From Kudoa neothunni (taxonomy: Eukaryota > Cnidaria), in the NCBI GenBank assembly GCA_964304625.1, contig OZ199838.1:12586001-12650000 (forward strand): a stretch of DNA of 64,000 nt, written 5' to 3'. Below the pieces are notes generated by a model. That model was not told the DNA's origin and searched no databases. It saw only the letters and a list, made by a program, of their open reading frames with translations. Positions 12,007 to 24,930 of this stretch are shown in pieces. The number at the start of each line of letters is the position of its first letter. Position 1 is the stretch's first letter. Position numbers and translations under genes: made by a program.

Positions 12007-13763
12007 CCCTTCCAGGACCAACCGATTTAAAAAACCGTGTGTGCTCAAGCGGGGTCTCGCGACACTCCAGTTAAAATAGAATTTAATTAAATCACATCAA
12101 ACTCTTACGCTTCAAAGTAAACTTAATAGTGAACTGAATTATGTTGCAAATATTATGCAATTTCTTTACTATCAATAAATATCGAAATTTTTTGGGTTTG
12201 GTAGATCACAAAGGTTACACTTGAATGAGCATACTATAAGTGATCTGCTCAAAAAGTGTAGAAATTTTTAAAATATGGAATAAGTATCTAAAATTATAAA
12301 TATTTGATTTATGTCCCTTCAAAATATTCGCCTTTCCAATCAACGCACTTTTCCCAATTTTGGAAACATTGAGAAAAGTCTGTTTTTGAGGGAAAATAAT
12401 TCTTTCGTCGCATTTTGTTTTATTTCCATAATAGATGAAAATCTTTTTAGGTGAAATTTTATCTTTGGGAACAAAAAAAGTCACAGGGTGCCAAATCTGG
12501 ATTATATGATGGATGTTGGAGTTGTTCAATATCAAATTTGGATAAAAATCGTTGAATCTTAGTGTATGCATAAACAGGAGCGTTATCGTGATATAGAATC
12601 CAATTACCGCTGCCCCATATTTCGGGTCTCTTTCGGCGAATGGAGTCTCTAATCATTAATGCGGCGTAGAAAATTTAGATAATATTCACTAGTTACTGTT
12701 TGGTCCTCAGGTGCATATTCATGATGAACAGTTCCCATGGTGTCAAAAAATACAATGAGTAAAACCTTTATTTTACTTTTAGCTTGCCGCGCTTTTCTTG
12801 GTCTTGGGGATGGCGGAGTCTTCCACTCGGATGATCGCGACTTGGTTTCTGAGCTATAACCGTAAACCCACGTCTCATCGCCGATGATGATAGAGGACAT
12901 TAGTTGGTCACATTCTGATATTCGTTGGAAGTGATTCCTTGAAATTTCAGAATGTTTATCTTACCGTTCTTTCGTAATGCAAACTTGGAACAAACTCGGC
13001 CACAATTCTTCTCATTCCAAAATCACCTGTTAAATTGCGTGACATGACCCAAGTGAAATTCCAGTTTCTTCCCTAATTTCCCTGATGGTTAATCTTCTAT
13101 CTGAATTAATTAAATTTTTTACAATTTCAATTAATTCAGTATTTTTGCTCGATTAGGTTCTCCGATTGCGATCATTACTTTCAACAGAGATTCTTCTCTG
13201 TTGAAATCGTCGATACCACTCATAAACTCTAGATCGACTCAAAGACTCACTTAAAAATGTCATTTGAATCACATCGTATGTTTCCGTGCTGGTTATGCCA
13301 TGTTGGACGCAAAACTTTATACAAATCCGCTGTTCAGGATTCCCAGACATTTGATCGCGCAACGTCGATTTGGATTGTAACTTTTAAAATGTGATAGAAT
13401 TCTTTTAGTATTTTATCAATTTTTGTCTGATGTATAAACAATACTTATGAATATATTTTATAAAGTCTTGATAATTTTAATATAGTTTAAACACTTTTAA
13501 TACTCGATATTAGTCTAATCTCGATACTTTTTGAACAGACCACGTATACTTTGATGTGTGCATTTATAGTTTCAACCGATCAAAATATTGTGTTTCATTA
13601 TGGAGTTAAAAAACAAGAGAAAAAAAGTTTCTTCCCCATATATAAGCTTACGTGTTTTATGAGTATTCCAAAAATTTTAACATAAACGGAAGCCGACTTT
13701 TAGAGTTATGATCAAAATGACGTATCTTGGGGTCTCGGTAGACCCCGCTTGGTCCCGTCAGGG
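12007..13763. mobile_element. piggyBac-type non-autonomous element carrying a mariner
   Basis: Flanked by TTAA at 12003-12006 and 13764-13767, the piggyBac target-site duplication. Terminal inverted repeats are CCCTTCCAGGACCAA (left) and CCCTGACGGGACCAA (right, read inward), with a shared inner block AAGCGGGGTCT. Without the 1306-bp mariner inside it, the element would be only about 450 bp and has no transposase of its own, so it is a MITE that was hit later by mariner. Confidence 0.8.
12239..13544 (-). mobile_element. mariner element (decayed transposase)
   Basis: 1306 bp, flanked by TA at 12237-12238 and 13545-13546. The terminal repeats are AGTGATCTGCTCAAAAAGT on the left and CGTGGTCTGTTCAAAAAGT on the right (inward). 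The transposase runs on the minus strand from about 13350: N-terminal HTH part MSGNPEQRICIKFCVQHG with SRSRVYEWYRRFQ, then the DD34D catalytic core with GDETWVYGY, the second D in YHDNAP, and the third in NPDLAPCDF. Length and termini are those of a full-length mariner, but the coding frame is interrupted several times, so it cannot make a transposase. The family resembles the mariner type seen in vertebrate GVQW3/SETMAR-like proteins. It sits inside a piggyBac-type element. Confidence 0.9.
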
Positions 13764-13767
13764 TTAA

Positions 13768-14699
13768 GGGAGTGAATTTGAATTTTTCACCAGGCCGAGT
13801 GGGTAAATTTAATAAAATGGCCGAGAATCCCCGTTTAATGGAGTAAATGAGCAATTACTTCTTAGTCGAAAAAGTTAACAACGCAATAATGAGACTTTCG
13901 CGTATTAATGAAAATTATGTAATAATTTTTGAATATGTTCGCATATTGATAAGATAATAACAATATTACAAATTAAGACTACTCCGAATAGAATTACCTC
14001 GAAAATTTGGCACAGTTGTGCAGGGATATTACGCATTTTTTTGGGATAGACTTGAGTGCGTTTATAACCCTGCACTACTTAGTATCCAAGCGTTAGCGTA
14101 TGCGCGACCACTTTTTCTGTTTTTTTATTTATTCTCTCGTTGCACTAATAATAACATTAATAGAGGGTTGTGAAAAATTTTCGTAATAATTTTGTTGTTC
14201 ACAAAGTATTTTGAAAATAAATAAGGTAGTTTAAGGCAGAATTATTATTTTTTTACTAGAAATTTGTTATTTCTCTTATTTTAAACGATGCATATTTTAT
14301 TTGAACGAGGAAAGATTTAACTTTGTAATGCGTTCTAGCATTTCTGTGTCATGGACCTTGAAGAATTTCTTTATTTCTTTTAGATTTTCTATTTATTTGT
14401 TCATTTTTAGATCAACTCTCGAAGTAAACTCACGGAACTGTCCTCGACCTGCAGTTATAGATATGTTGTCTTTCTTGTCGTCCTCTATATCATTGGCTAA
14501 TTTATTTTCCTATTTTATTGTACTCTGTAGACTACTTCATATTTCTAGTTCTCGAAAATTCGAGCCATTCATTCTTATATTGAGTAGTTTGAATTTCTTT
14601 GTTCTGAGAGTTTTGCAATAAAATTTTAAGTCACTTGAAATAAAATTTGCAAATATTTTTGATTTTATTGATACAATTGTATTCAATGTGATGACTGAT
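13768..14699. other. Spacer, nothing recognised
   Basis: Contains a 106-aa ORF (14301-14621) without family features. It is hydrophobic because of T-rich sequence, and probably is not a gene. Confidence 0.35.
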
Positions 14700-14703
14700 T
14701 TAA

Positions 14704-15847
14704 CCTTCTAATGTACCAAAGATCGACTGCATTCCAATGAATTTTTGGGTAAAAATTTACCCCAGATTTTTATTTCTCCATTCGAACCATAAAAATATTT
14801 GATTTCAGAAAATAAAAATAGGAACTATCCCAAAGCTACATTCAGCTGTAAAGCAACTAACATTCGAGTAGTAATCCTCATAATCCTACAAAAACTGTAT
14901 TCGTTAAAATTCGCAATGACAATTTTTGATTTAAGATTAATGTTTGAGTAGATTTCACATTTATATCATGTAATAAATATTTTGATTATTATTTGCGCAA
15001 CAAAATATAGCATTTAATGAGAATAAGATTTGCAAACATTCAGAATGAATTTTTCAACGGTGCTTCGTACATCGAAACAAACAATAGTGGGCTTCTCATC
15101 AATTTTCCGTAAACATCATTCTAACCTTGAAAATACAGCTTATTCATTTGGTGTGCTGAGTTATAGTGGAATAGATAAGGTCGAGCTCTTAGGATTTTGG
15201 GTTTCATGGATGTTTCTTTCATTTAATGGAAAGATATATAATTTTGCCATATTTTCAAAAAATTACTCCAAATCATATTATCCCCCAAGTGTTTCTGTAT
15301 ATATAAGCACATATATAAATAATAACTCCATTAAATAGAGAAACAACACCATAGGCGGTGATTATTGATGGTGGATTGACCCGAATTTTCAAAGTTTTCA
15401 ATCTCGTCAGATTCTCTCGACATATCGGTTGTAAAGTATTCATAATCATTTTAAATACCAACAATGAAATCCATCTCCATCATCGCAATGATAAAATTAA
15501 AAAAGAAAGTCACGTGACATAAAGCTATTGGTAATAACCTTATAACCTCTAATTTATACATCAGATAGACCTAAAATTTTATTTACGTAATAACAAATAT
15601 TTTATCTATTAATTGGTGTGAATAAAATCAGGGGTAATTTTTTACCAAAAAAATTCATCAGAGTGTAAACTTATGACTTTTCTGATTTTATATTTTTAGC
15701 CATAATATTTTAAAATAATACATTTCTCATCTTTTTGGAAGATTAGAAAAAACTCGTATCCTAAAAAGAGAAAATAAATCACGTATATAACCAAAAACTT
15801 ATTGTTGGGATAAAAATTTACCTCAAATTCATTAATTCATTAGAGGG
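14704..15847. mobile_element. TTAA-flanked piggyBac-type element, decayed
   Basis: TTAA at 14700-14703 and 15848-15851 bracket ends CCTTCTAATG (left) and CCCTCTAATG (right, inward). Just inside each end is a near-palindrome: GGGTAAAAATTTACCCC at about 14750 and ggataaaaatttacctc near 15810. Minus-strand peptides near 15300-15350 (a tryptophan- and tyrosine-rich hydrophobic stretch) weakly recall the C-terminal part of piggyBac transposases, but no catalytic motif is left. Confidence 0.65.
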
Positions 15848-15851
15848 TTAA

Positions 15852-16664
15852 GGCCGGGCGCTTAACGATGTTCTCTTTAGAGCCACGTTTAGTTTCTAAT
15901 TTTTCCAGTTATTTAATAATCTCCACGTTTTCTTCAAGTGAGCGATAATTTTTCTTATTTTCTTACTGCATACTAACCATGCTAATGTAGTCAAACAACA
16001 GATTTCAGGCGCGTAATAACCATTAAATGCGCAATAAGCATGCACTCATTTTTCCCACAGAGAAAATTATTTCTTAATTTTATAATTGTATTTATCGATA
16101 TATTTTACTCTTTTCTCACGATTTATATCTATAGTTAATTTGCATATTTGAAATTTCGACATTATTTCCAAAAGTGCTCAATAACCATGCTACGTAATAA
16201 CCTTGTGCTACTGTATTACACAACACTCGATCTCGGTTATATATAGACAACAGAATTAAATTGTAATCAAACCATCAGTACCAGCAACTTAGAGATAAAT
16301 ATCGCAATTTCGATTAAAATCGATTTTAGTCGTTTAATTTGTTAAAAATAAATGTCGAAGCCCGCGATCCTTGCAAGTTTAGTTATTCCCTTTACGATCA
16401 CACTGCAAATTTAGCCCAAAAGTTATAAAATTAAGCGAAATACGAAATTAAGACGAATTTTTGAAATTATGTTCCTCCACAAAAAATGGCGCCGCGCCAT
16501 AATGGAAACAGTGTAAACAACAATAGTCAAAAAAGGCATAAATAAAAGACCAGCAACTTTTGAATCATTGAAAATAGTCAAGAGTCGTGTTTAAATCACA
16601 CAAAACATTAATGAAAGAAACAACAATGTAAAACCAACGATATATCCAAGCTAAATAATAGGCG
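15852..16664. other. Spacer and RPS14 3' flank
   Basis: No exon or repeat ends recognised; the last ~100 bases would be the RPS14 3' UTR. Confidence 0.4.
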
Positions 16665-17265
<601 letters not shown>

Positions 17266-17483
17266 CGTCGACAGCTACAGTTACAACGTGACGTTGAATC
17301 TTCGGCTGACGATGATAGCCGATATAAATTTCTACATTATTTCTCTTATTTTGTGTACATTAAGAAAATAACAATAAACATTTGGATGAAATAAGTACCT
17401 GCTATTAATATTTAATAAAAGTATCCAATGTACTCATTTATGCCTATCCCCGAATATTTGCGATCTTGCGCGATAAGTAAATT
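17266..17483. promoter_or_regulatory. Bidirectional promoter interval RPS14/SNRPC
   Basis: Only 218 bp separate the divergent RPS14 and SNRPC start codons, so both promoters and both leaders must share this interval. It is AT-rich in the middle and contains a short pyrimidine tract upstream of RPS14. No TATA box or known motif is convincing. Confidence 0.6.
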
Positions 17484-18169
17484 ATGCCAAAGTTAGTTTG
17501 TGTTAGGTTTAAATTGTTAATTTTAGTTTAGATTTTTCTGTGATTATTGTGAGGCTTTTCTAACACATGACTCGGTAATCTTTTACTACTGGATAGCTTT
17601 ATGTTGTATATTTATTGTTGCATAGCCATCTGTCCGTAAAACACACAACAACGGCAAGAAACACAAGGATGCAGTAAGAATATACTATTCAAAGTTGATG
17701 GAAGAACATGCGCAAAAGTTGATTGACCAAACATGTATGAGTGAAGGAGTCTGCTGATGTCTAATTTTGAATTGTTATTGCTATAGTGAAAGATGCTGAA
17801 AGAGGTTCAAAGTCAATGCCATTTGCTCCTCCACAAATGATGCCTGGTATGGGTATGCCTCGAGGTGGTATGCGATTTCCTGTGCCTCCGGGTGGTATGC
17901 CTCCTGGCATGATGCCACCTATGCGACCTCCTGGAATGATGCCTCCCCCTCCATTCCATTTAAATCCCGGAATGATGCCACCTCAACATCCAGGCATGCC
18001 AGGTATGCCTCCAATGGTGCAGAGACCTTGGATCCCACCTCCAGGCGTGCAGGTTCAAGCACCTATGAATATTCCACCAAATATGTCTGCCGAGTCGGTT
18101 ATGCCGAATAATAAACCTCCTGCAGATAATAACTCGGCTGATCATGTGCCTGACTCGAGTATGCTCTAG
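17484..18169 (+). CDS. SNRPC: U1 snRNP protein C
   Basis: Four exons: 17484-17491, 17532-17574, 17626-17734, 17787-18169, giving about 180 residues. U1-C binds U1 snRNP and stabilises pairing of U1 snRNA with 5' splice sites in the nucleus. The N-terminal zinc finger is complete: [17 protein letters not shown], then [14 protein letters not shown], with the C-x2-C and H-x5-H ligands. Helix sequence [19 protein letters not shown] follows. The last exon encodes the typical Met/Pro/Gly-rich tail ([16 protein letters not shown]). The first coding exon is only 8 nt (ATG CCA AA), confirmed by the match MPK-F across the junction. Introns are 40, 51 and 52 nt. Confidence 0.96.
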
Positions 18170-20300
18170 TCGATTGATTGGTCGCTCTCTTGTACTAATG
18201 CTCTACTATGACATCATGTGTGTAGATAATTACTTTTTTGATTCAATTACATTTGACGAGTTTTGTGTTGGATTTTCGTGTTATTCTCCACATGGAAAAA
18301 TTATTCATCAGAAAATGATAGTTTTCCATGGTATATATCGGTCAAACATACCACCTAAGATTATCGGATTCAGATTAAAGCTAAAATATTTTTGGGGTCT
18401 GTTAAACCCATACCATTAATGACCAGATTTCTCTGAGCACTTCTCTTAAAATTTCATTCCACCAAATTCCATAAAGTTTATGCAATCCCTGATTCTACTA
18501 TTTGGCTTTGAATATATGGATACATTCTTTAATTTATTGATGAAACTAAATATTTTTGTATTATAACTAAAAATGTATTATTTAGGATTAACCATATAAA
18601 ATATAAATTGAATTCAAAATTTCTCTAGCATATTGAGGACATCATTAATATGGGACTTGTTCTGAAAAATGATACCAGATGTTTCAGTAGAGTTGGTATT
18701 GTTGACGGATACGAAAAGATAGAGTGTTATTTAGTTGAACTCGCTTATATTTACGAACGAATATGATGGATTATCATTTGACGCGAAGAGAAAGTTTGGA
18801 AATTTCTGAGTTGCATGTCATTTAAAAAAGTTCCACTCAATAACTTTGACTCTGTAGAAAATTGATTTATCGTAGCACGTGCAAAATATTTATTTGACCA
18901 AGTTATTAAAACATATCCAATGTTGTATGAATCTCTGCGTAAAAATACAAATATTATACATTCAAAAAATGTTGGAAACTGCTCTTTCAACATTCGAGAG
19001 GATAGAATTGATGAATTAATTTCTAAGGGAAACACGTGTTCAGTCTAAAATTGCCCCAATAAATTTAAATGGAAGAAACTGCGACTCTTATTGGATCCAA
19101 TTATTTTACTTTTGATGTCCAATGAAAACGAACATTGGAAAAAATAATCGAAATTCCTCATTGTATAAGCACAAGATTTATCCTATCTTCCTCCAATATG
19201 GTTGGAAGATTATTCAGCTACGCTGTTTGTATCTTTGACAACCTCCGCCAAAATTATCCCTCCGTAAATCTAGAAACGCAAATATTCCTAAAAGAAAATA
19301 AATGATTAGGGACAATAAAATTGTATAGAAAGTTGTTTCACCGAATTTACAATTTATAGTTAATCCATCCCTATTTTATCGTTCTGTTGTCGTATTTAAT
19401 TTATGCTATATCAAGTGTATCAAAATTTATTATTTATCTTAACCATTTTATTCTTTATTTAAAAAATAAACATAAATGATAGACAGAAATTTTTTTTGTT
19501 TAATTATATGCCAATTTACAACGTATTATATGGTTTCAATACGCGTTGCATAACGTGGTTCAAATTATAGATGCTTTCAATACAGATAAGTTTCGTTAAT
19601 AAAATATTGAACTCCTATGAGATTTCAAATATAATTATATAAAAATTATACTTATTAGTTAAATTTTCTAAATTTCAACTTTATATTTATGTTTAAAAAT
19701 ATGATAAATTTCTTGTTACTTTTATTTGCGACTGAAATAACTAATTAACTAATGGAGAATTTTTATGTCGAGATACGTAAATGAGCCCCAGTGATGTTGG
19801 ATTATCGTCAATAATTTTCCAATAATTTCAATTAATTACAGTTAATTGATTTTGAAATTTTGCAATTAAACTTCATTGATTGTACATTAAATAATTGATT
19901 TTTAGGATAAAAATGTATTTTCGACCACCCCTGCATGTGCTCATTGACTATAAGATCGTCAATTACAATAAATCAATTAGAATTCGCGATATTCAAAATA
20001 TTTAATCCAGATAAAATAATTTAATCTAGAATGAAGGAATCAAACAATTGTACACCATCATTCATGGTTAAAATGAATATGCCTATTAAATAACGATTAT
20101 CGTAAGATTTTACAGAAATTAGTTGGTGGTTTATCCCATATATTTTTATTTTTAACTAAATGAAATAAAAACCTTTTCAAATTTAGAAATCTAAATACAG
20201 AATGAGTCGATACTTATCACGACATTTAAACAATTCAAGTCGTAAGTATCTCGTATTACGCTTTATAGAAACTTTAATTCGGCCTACGTTATAAAAAATA
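18170..20300. other. SNRPC 3' flank and spacer with weak coding-like fragments
   Basis: Between about 18640 and 19320 there are peptides such as FIVARAKYLFDQVIKTYPML and NVGNCSFNIREDRIDELISKG in shifting plus-strand frames. They look like the decay of some ORF (possibly a transposon) but I cannot name it. The ORF at 18144-18419 overlaps the SNRPC end and is probably 3' UTR. Confidence 0.3.
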
Positions 20301-20455
20301 AGCAGAGACCGTTGGCACAGTAAAATTTAATCCTAAACGGAATGTACGCTTGTGCATTTGGGGTTTTTAATCTCAGCAACTCCCACTTAAATGTTGTTTA
20401 TAGGTTTAAATTGTTAGAATCTGCTATATTTAATTATTTACCGTACTAAGAGCCA
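20301..20455 (+). repeat. Short interspersed repeat, copy 2
   Basis: Sister of 10493-10660: same order of shared blocks (gttggcac, aatcctaaacgga, taatctcagcaactcc, tctgctatatttaattatt). No coding capacity. Confidence 0.65.
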
Positions 20456-20824
20456 TTTCCTAAAAAACTGGAAAAATTATTAATTCTGTGTGCACGTAAA
20501 CCATAGCGTCAATCCAAAGTTGACTTAAAAAAATATTGGAGTAAATTTTCATAAAGAAGATATTAATCTAATCTTTGTCAATTAGTAAGTTCACCATTCT
20601 TAATTTAAGTAAGGTAGATTTGTAAAAGCTATCATAATAATCATTGTTATTCTGCAATTCATTAGTATATGAATATCATTCGAAAATGACTTAGACGTGC
20701 ATAGAAAATTCTTTTCAGAATTCAATAATTTTGGAAAGCTCTGATAATGTTGCATGTACGAAATTAACAAATATGGCGCCAACAAATAATTTTCCAAAGA
20801 AGAATAAAAATATTTTACAAGGAA

Positions 20825-22247
20825 TTAATTTTGAGGTGATAGTTTTCTGAGCGAATCCCCCTCAGATAAGGATCGCTTTAAACGGCGATGAACCATAGAG
20901 GAGCCGTTAAAATAGGCATCATTTCGTTGTATGTCACGTAGTACAAATTTAATTGGTTGAACGGGATGAGTTATTTGGGGTTTGATAACGTCGTGAGTGG
21001 CACTTGTATTACTGAAGCTTGTAGAAAAGAACAAACCATGGAATTCCAATTTGAAAAGCAGAGTCAAATAGAACAACAATAAAACTATGCTGGCTGAGAA
21101 AACAATAAGTTGCCAGTGAATAGGAAAATGATACAACAACAAATAAATCGATTTTCCAAATGTGTGGGCCAGTTCGGTGACATATGAGGAAACAAGTTTT
21201 CTGAACACACTCGATAATGCCTAAACCAAATTTAAAGATTATTCCCCATAGGAAATACCTCCAGCAATGAAACATCCAAAATCGGCTCGACATGAATATG
21301 TCGATAGTAGTTGTAACATTCGTCTTGTTGGAAAGTGAACGTGTAACGAAAAAAATTGGATATTCTGCTCAAAAAGCCAAGTTGACCAGCGGGAAGGCAA
21401 CTTTCAGGGACACCTTTGTTAATGGCTGATGTTCTCCTAGCAGTGGCTTCATAGTAAAGCTTCATGTATTCAAAAAGCACCGCATGAACTATAGACAGAC
21501 TGACAATTGTTGTAATGGGGCTGACATTGAGGGTTGCACGAAGAGTGTACGAAACAAACAATATCAATACAGTTACAGCTAAATAATAGCTAACTGTAGG
21601 AATAAGTGAAGTGTGTATTGTTAATTTAGCGAACAAATATTTATTCAGGTTCTCGTCTATATGCCAAATGTAATTCAAATACAACTACGTTAGTTCAATT
21701 ACATTCGAACGATGGCAAAGAATTGTTGGATTTTTGACGTTGCATCCTACTAAACGATTCCAACAAATCGACCAGTGATTTGTAGTGAACGCTTGCGTTT
21801 GGCTTCTACACGTTGAGATATTAGTTTAATGATATATATTGCGTGAATATTCACATCCGAACTTACACCATTTTCATTATAAATGTCAATCAATTTCTTC
21901 AAATCTGCAATTGTTTCAGGATGGAACCGTATTAGAAAATCAATAGTTTCGATATTGTCTGATTGATAGTTATTTTTCATAAACCGTTTATATTCAACAA
22001 ATGGATCTGCTTTTTGAAAAATACTTCTTATTAGATGACGAAAATACGATTCTTCAATAGAAAGTTCTGGTTTTTGATTTGAAGCTTGACTTGAAACAAT
22101 CGGAAACCCATCAGCTGGCTTAATGGGTAATGTCGAATTAATGTCAATTCCGTATTTTGGTATACTCCACTGACCAGATGTACATTCATAATTATATTCG
22201 AACATTGTCATAACGACAACAAAATAGAAAAAAAGGTTGTAATACAT
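20825..22247 (-). CDS. CLCC1: CLCC1 (chloride channel CLIC-like / MCLC), ER membrane protein
   Basis: Three exons: 21756-22247, 21259-21684, 20825-21220, giving about 437 residues. The last intron is only 38 nt. CLCC1 is an ER membrane protein reported as an anion channel. The N-terminus has a hydrophobic leader (MYYNLFFYFVVVMTMF) followed by a luminal part with the family segment PKYGIDINSTLPIK. The second exon has a membrane pair and then the family region with FFRYTFTFQQDECYNYY and a following VEPIL, which aligns with the W-x-Y-K-D-D-P-C-x-x-Y-Y and VNPIWLV part of vertebrate CLCC1. The third exon has the segment SVFRKLVSSYVTELAHTFGK and a last membrane helix (LIVFSASIVLLLFYLTLLF), then a short basic tail. 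It is shorter than the human protein because the disordered C-terminus is reduced. The donor of intron 1 is GTTTAG, chosen because it keeps the frame. It is weak, and this junction is the least certain. Confidence 0.8.
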
Positions 22248-23140
22248 CTAATGCATAAATATTTCTTTGTATATTTATTCGCATGCGCGTTCGTACCTAA
22301 AAAATGTATTTATACGTTACATCAAAATAAAATATAAATGACAAATTTCACATTAAAAAAACTCCATGCGTTTAAATATTAACAGAATAGTTTATATAAT
22401 TTTTGAGTAAAAGAAATACTTGTATTAACAGAAATGCAGCACATACGTTGATGCGTAGCCTACTGGCAAAAGCCAGCTATCACCAGTGTTGCCAACTCTG
22501 GTTATCAGCAGAAATTCACTGATCTTCAAGATACGATATGTACAAATTCTTTTACATTATGATTTGTGACGTTAGTATGCGTGCTAATTTGTATTATGAT
22601 AATTAATATAATTATTCATTTTAATGTATACTATGCATAATTTAGTCTATCCTATATATGTTATACTATGAGGGTGACGTCTTTTTAAATATATTGAGAA
22701 TTGACTCGTTATCTATTTAACCAAGTGGTTCTCTTCGGTATATCGTTCTTTGTCACTGGTGTATTTTTTGAGCGCGCAGTGGACGGTTCGAATGATTGTA
22801 ACATGATTAAGTGTTGTTTTTCATTGTAGCTGTGTGGAACCCATTTTGCGAACCACGGTTGTAATCCAGTTCGCACTGATTAGCAATCATTTTCTATCTC
22901 GGTCACTTATTGTTTGATTTTAAATTTTTTTGAGTTGTCACTCGAGAATCGTCGCTACTATCTGTTTTAAGGCAATTTACAGTTCAGTGGAATTCATCGT
23001 CATCAACCAGAATTTATAGCGCGGTGGAATTTATTTTCGAAAATATCAATGACTTTTTGTTGGAACATCTTTTTGAAATACAGAATGACATAGAAAAACA
23101 AAGATTACTCTTAAAAAAACTCAAACTTATACCTAACGAG
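22248..23140. other. CLCC1 upstream region and spacer
   Basis: Holds the CLCC1 promoter. No other gene recognised; the left end of the Merlin-like fossil may extend into it. Confidence 0.35.
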
Positions 23141-23868
23141 AGAATGTGTGATAATTGTGACGTGTTAATGTTGCTAAAAAGATTTTATTATTGATAAATA
23201 TTTGTTCAAACGTTCAATGTACAAAAATTTCAATTAAAAAAGGGACATTTTTCGAGGATTCCAAACTAACCCTATGGCAAATCTTTGCATTGATGTATAT
23301 AGAAGTAAATGATATCCACATGTCATATCCACAGCTGTCGAAACAACTGCAAATAGGTTCCGACAATATGTATAATTTGTGACTGAAAGAATTTTATCAG
23401 AGGAGTTTATATCGACTACTTTAATGTATATGTTGAAAGAATCGGATGATATGCGGTGGTAGTACAAATTGATGAATCGCAGATTTGCACACGTAAATAT
23501 CACCGAGGAAGAGTTTTGGTAAATCAAAACGTATAGATCGTTGATGGTATAGACTCATATGATAATATATATCAAATGCTAAGCACTATTCGAGATTAAT
23601 CTACACTTGAACATATAATTCAAAATGTTCATCCTGGGTCAAAACTTTGGACAGATTGCTGGGCTGGTTACAACAACTTGGATGCTATTAAATCTAGTCA
23701 TGAGACAATAAATCATTTGGTTAGTTTTAAAACGTAGGAAGATGTACTTACCAACCGTATCGAAGCAATTTGGGGTTCAATAAAAAGAAAATACCAACAT
23801 ATAACTCATAAAAAATTTGAATTAATTGGTTACTATCTCTCAAAGCTACATTTTCGAAATATATAAAA
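23141..23868 (+). pseudogene. Merlin / IS1595-like (ISXO2-type) transposase fossil
   Basis: In plus-strand frames the order of motifs is that of the ISXO2-like transposase domain of IS1595 and the eukaryotic Merlin superfamily. There is a C-x2-C start (CDNCDVL) with KGTFFEDSKLTLWQIFAL, then VVQIDESQICTRKYHRGR (first catalytic Asp), LWTDCWAGYNNLDAI (second), and TNRIEAIWGSIKRKYQ (the N-x-I-E motif). Several in-frame stops and at least one frameshift break it. Terminal repeats were not found. The D-D-E motif residues themselves are still readable. Confidence 0.75.
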
Positions 23869-24106
23869 ACAATTAATGAAGTATATTAAAATTAAAATAC
23901 ATTTATCTTTTAAGTTTGTTTTTTCGCCTAACATATTCGATGAATTATACTGAACTGCGAATTAGCCCTGTTTTGAAAACTCGTAAATATGAAATTAGTG
24001 TTATGCTAAATTTTTACCACTCATCGTATATTTTTTTCGATAAATTTATAATATGAACTTAATTATAAGCCAAAATTACACACGTGTCACTAAAGCTCGG
24101 AAAACC

Positions 24107-24193
24107 CGATATTTACCTTAAAAATTTCCATTTCCTATATTTTGTTAAATAGCAACATTAAATTTCCAACGAAATTAATAACAATAAACCATA
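24107..24193 (+). repeat. Short repeat unit, copy 1
   Basis: Resembles 24840-24930: both share ttcctatattttrttaaatag followed by a 20-odd base gap and gaaattaataacaataaacc (in this copy ACGAAATTAATAACAATAAA). The two copies flank the MULE fossil at 24303-24659, so they could be its remnant ends in direct orientation, or an unrelated dispersed repeat. Confidence 0.45.
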
Positions 24194-24302
24194 CGGCGAA
24201 CTTTCCCCGGAATCTGTTAAATGCGCACTCACCATAAATTATTATGAAAATACGTATTTAAGTAAAATATATAACTACCGAAAAAATTGTAAACTATAAA
24301 AT

Positions 24303-24659
24303 TTAGAATTTTTGAACTTTTTGAAATTTCCAATTATACGTCCTCGCTAATGCTTCTATGTGCAATATGTCATAATTTTGATTTATTATTTTCAAATTTT
24401 CATATGGTTCAGAGTTTGGATTACAAATTCCGAATAAAATGTCCTGATCTACTGTACTCTGATTTTCCTTCAGTTTTTGAACAAAAACGAGTATTCCAAA
24501 GTTGGACTGCTCGAAACGTGAATAAAAATGACAATTAAAAATTTCTGCCAAACATGAGATGAGTTTAATATTGTTTAGGATTCGATCGTAAGCATTCCAC
24601 GCTATTACTGGATATTTTGGATTTCGAATGGAATTTTTTTCAAAGTATCCCATTAACAA
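24303..24659 (-). pseudogene. MULE (Mutator-like) transposase C-terminal fragment
   Basis: A 118-aa open frame reads PVIAWNAYDRILNNI, then EIFNCHFYSRFEQSNFGIL, FVQKLKENQSTVDQDI and, near the end, IINQNYDILHIEALARTY. This follows the C-terminal part of animal MULE transposases, where W-N-x-Y-x-R-x-L, N-x-x-E-x-W/F-N, P-x-I-x-x-F-I-x-x-L-K-x-E-Q and a final YLRAI-like motif occur at this spacing. The catalytic DDE domain is absent, so it is a truncated relic. The frame itself is open. Confidence 0.55.
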
Positions 24660-24839
24660 GTTAGTGTTAGATTTCTCAAATTTATTTGATAATCCTTGAC
24701 GTCGAAATAACTTTTGTAAAGGAACAAGTGATTAATTTTACGAACTTTAAAAATTTTGAAAGTATTTTCAATACTCACACTCATTTTGCGCGTGCGTGAG
24801 TGCCGCGCGTGCGCGTGAAATGTCTCCGGCAAAGTTGGG

Positions 24840-24930
24840 CCATACCATTTACCATACCAGTAGCCGCTTCCTATATTTTATTAAATAGAAACGTTTAATT
24901 ATAAACGGAATTAATAACAATAAACCCATG
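24840..24930 (+). repeat. Short repeat unit, copy 2
   Basis: See 24107-24193; the same blocks recur about 730 bp downstream, and a weaker relative is at about 10685-10730. Confidence 0.45.

Noticed and set aside
18144-18419. 91-aa plus-strand ORF overlapping the SNRPC end
   Set aside because: Overlaps the coding end of SNRPC in another frame and continues into its 3' flank; no family features.
18640-19320. Coding-like fragments after SNRPC
   Set aside because: Only short pieces in shifting frames; I could not match them to any family, so no feature was called beyond the spacer note.
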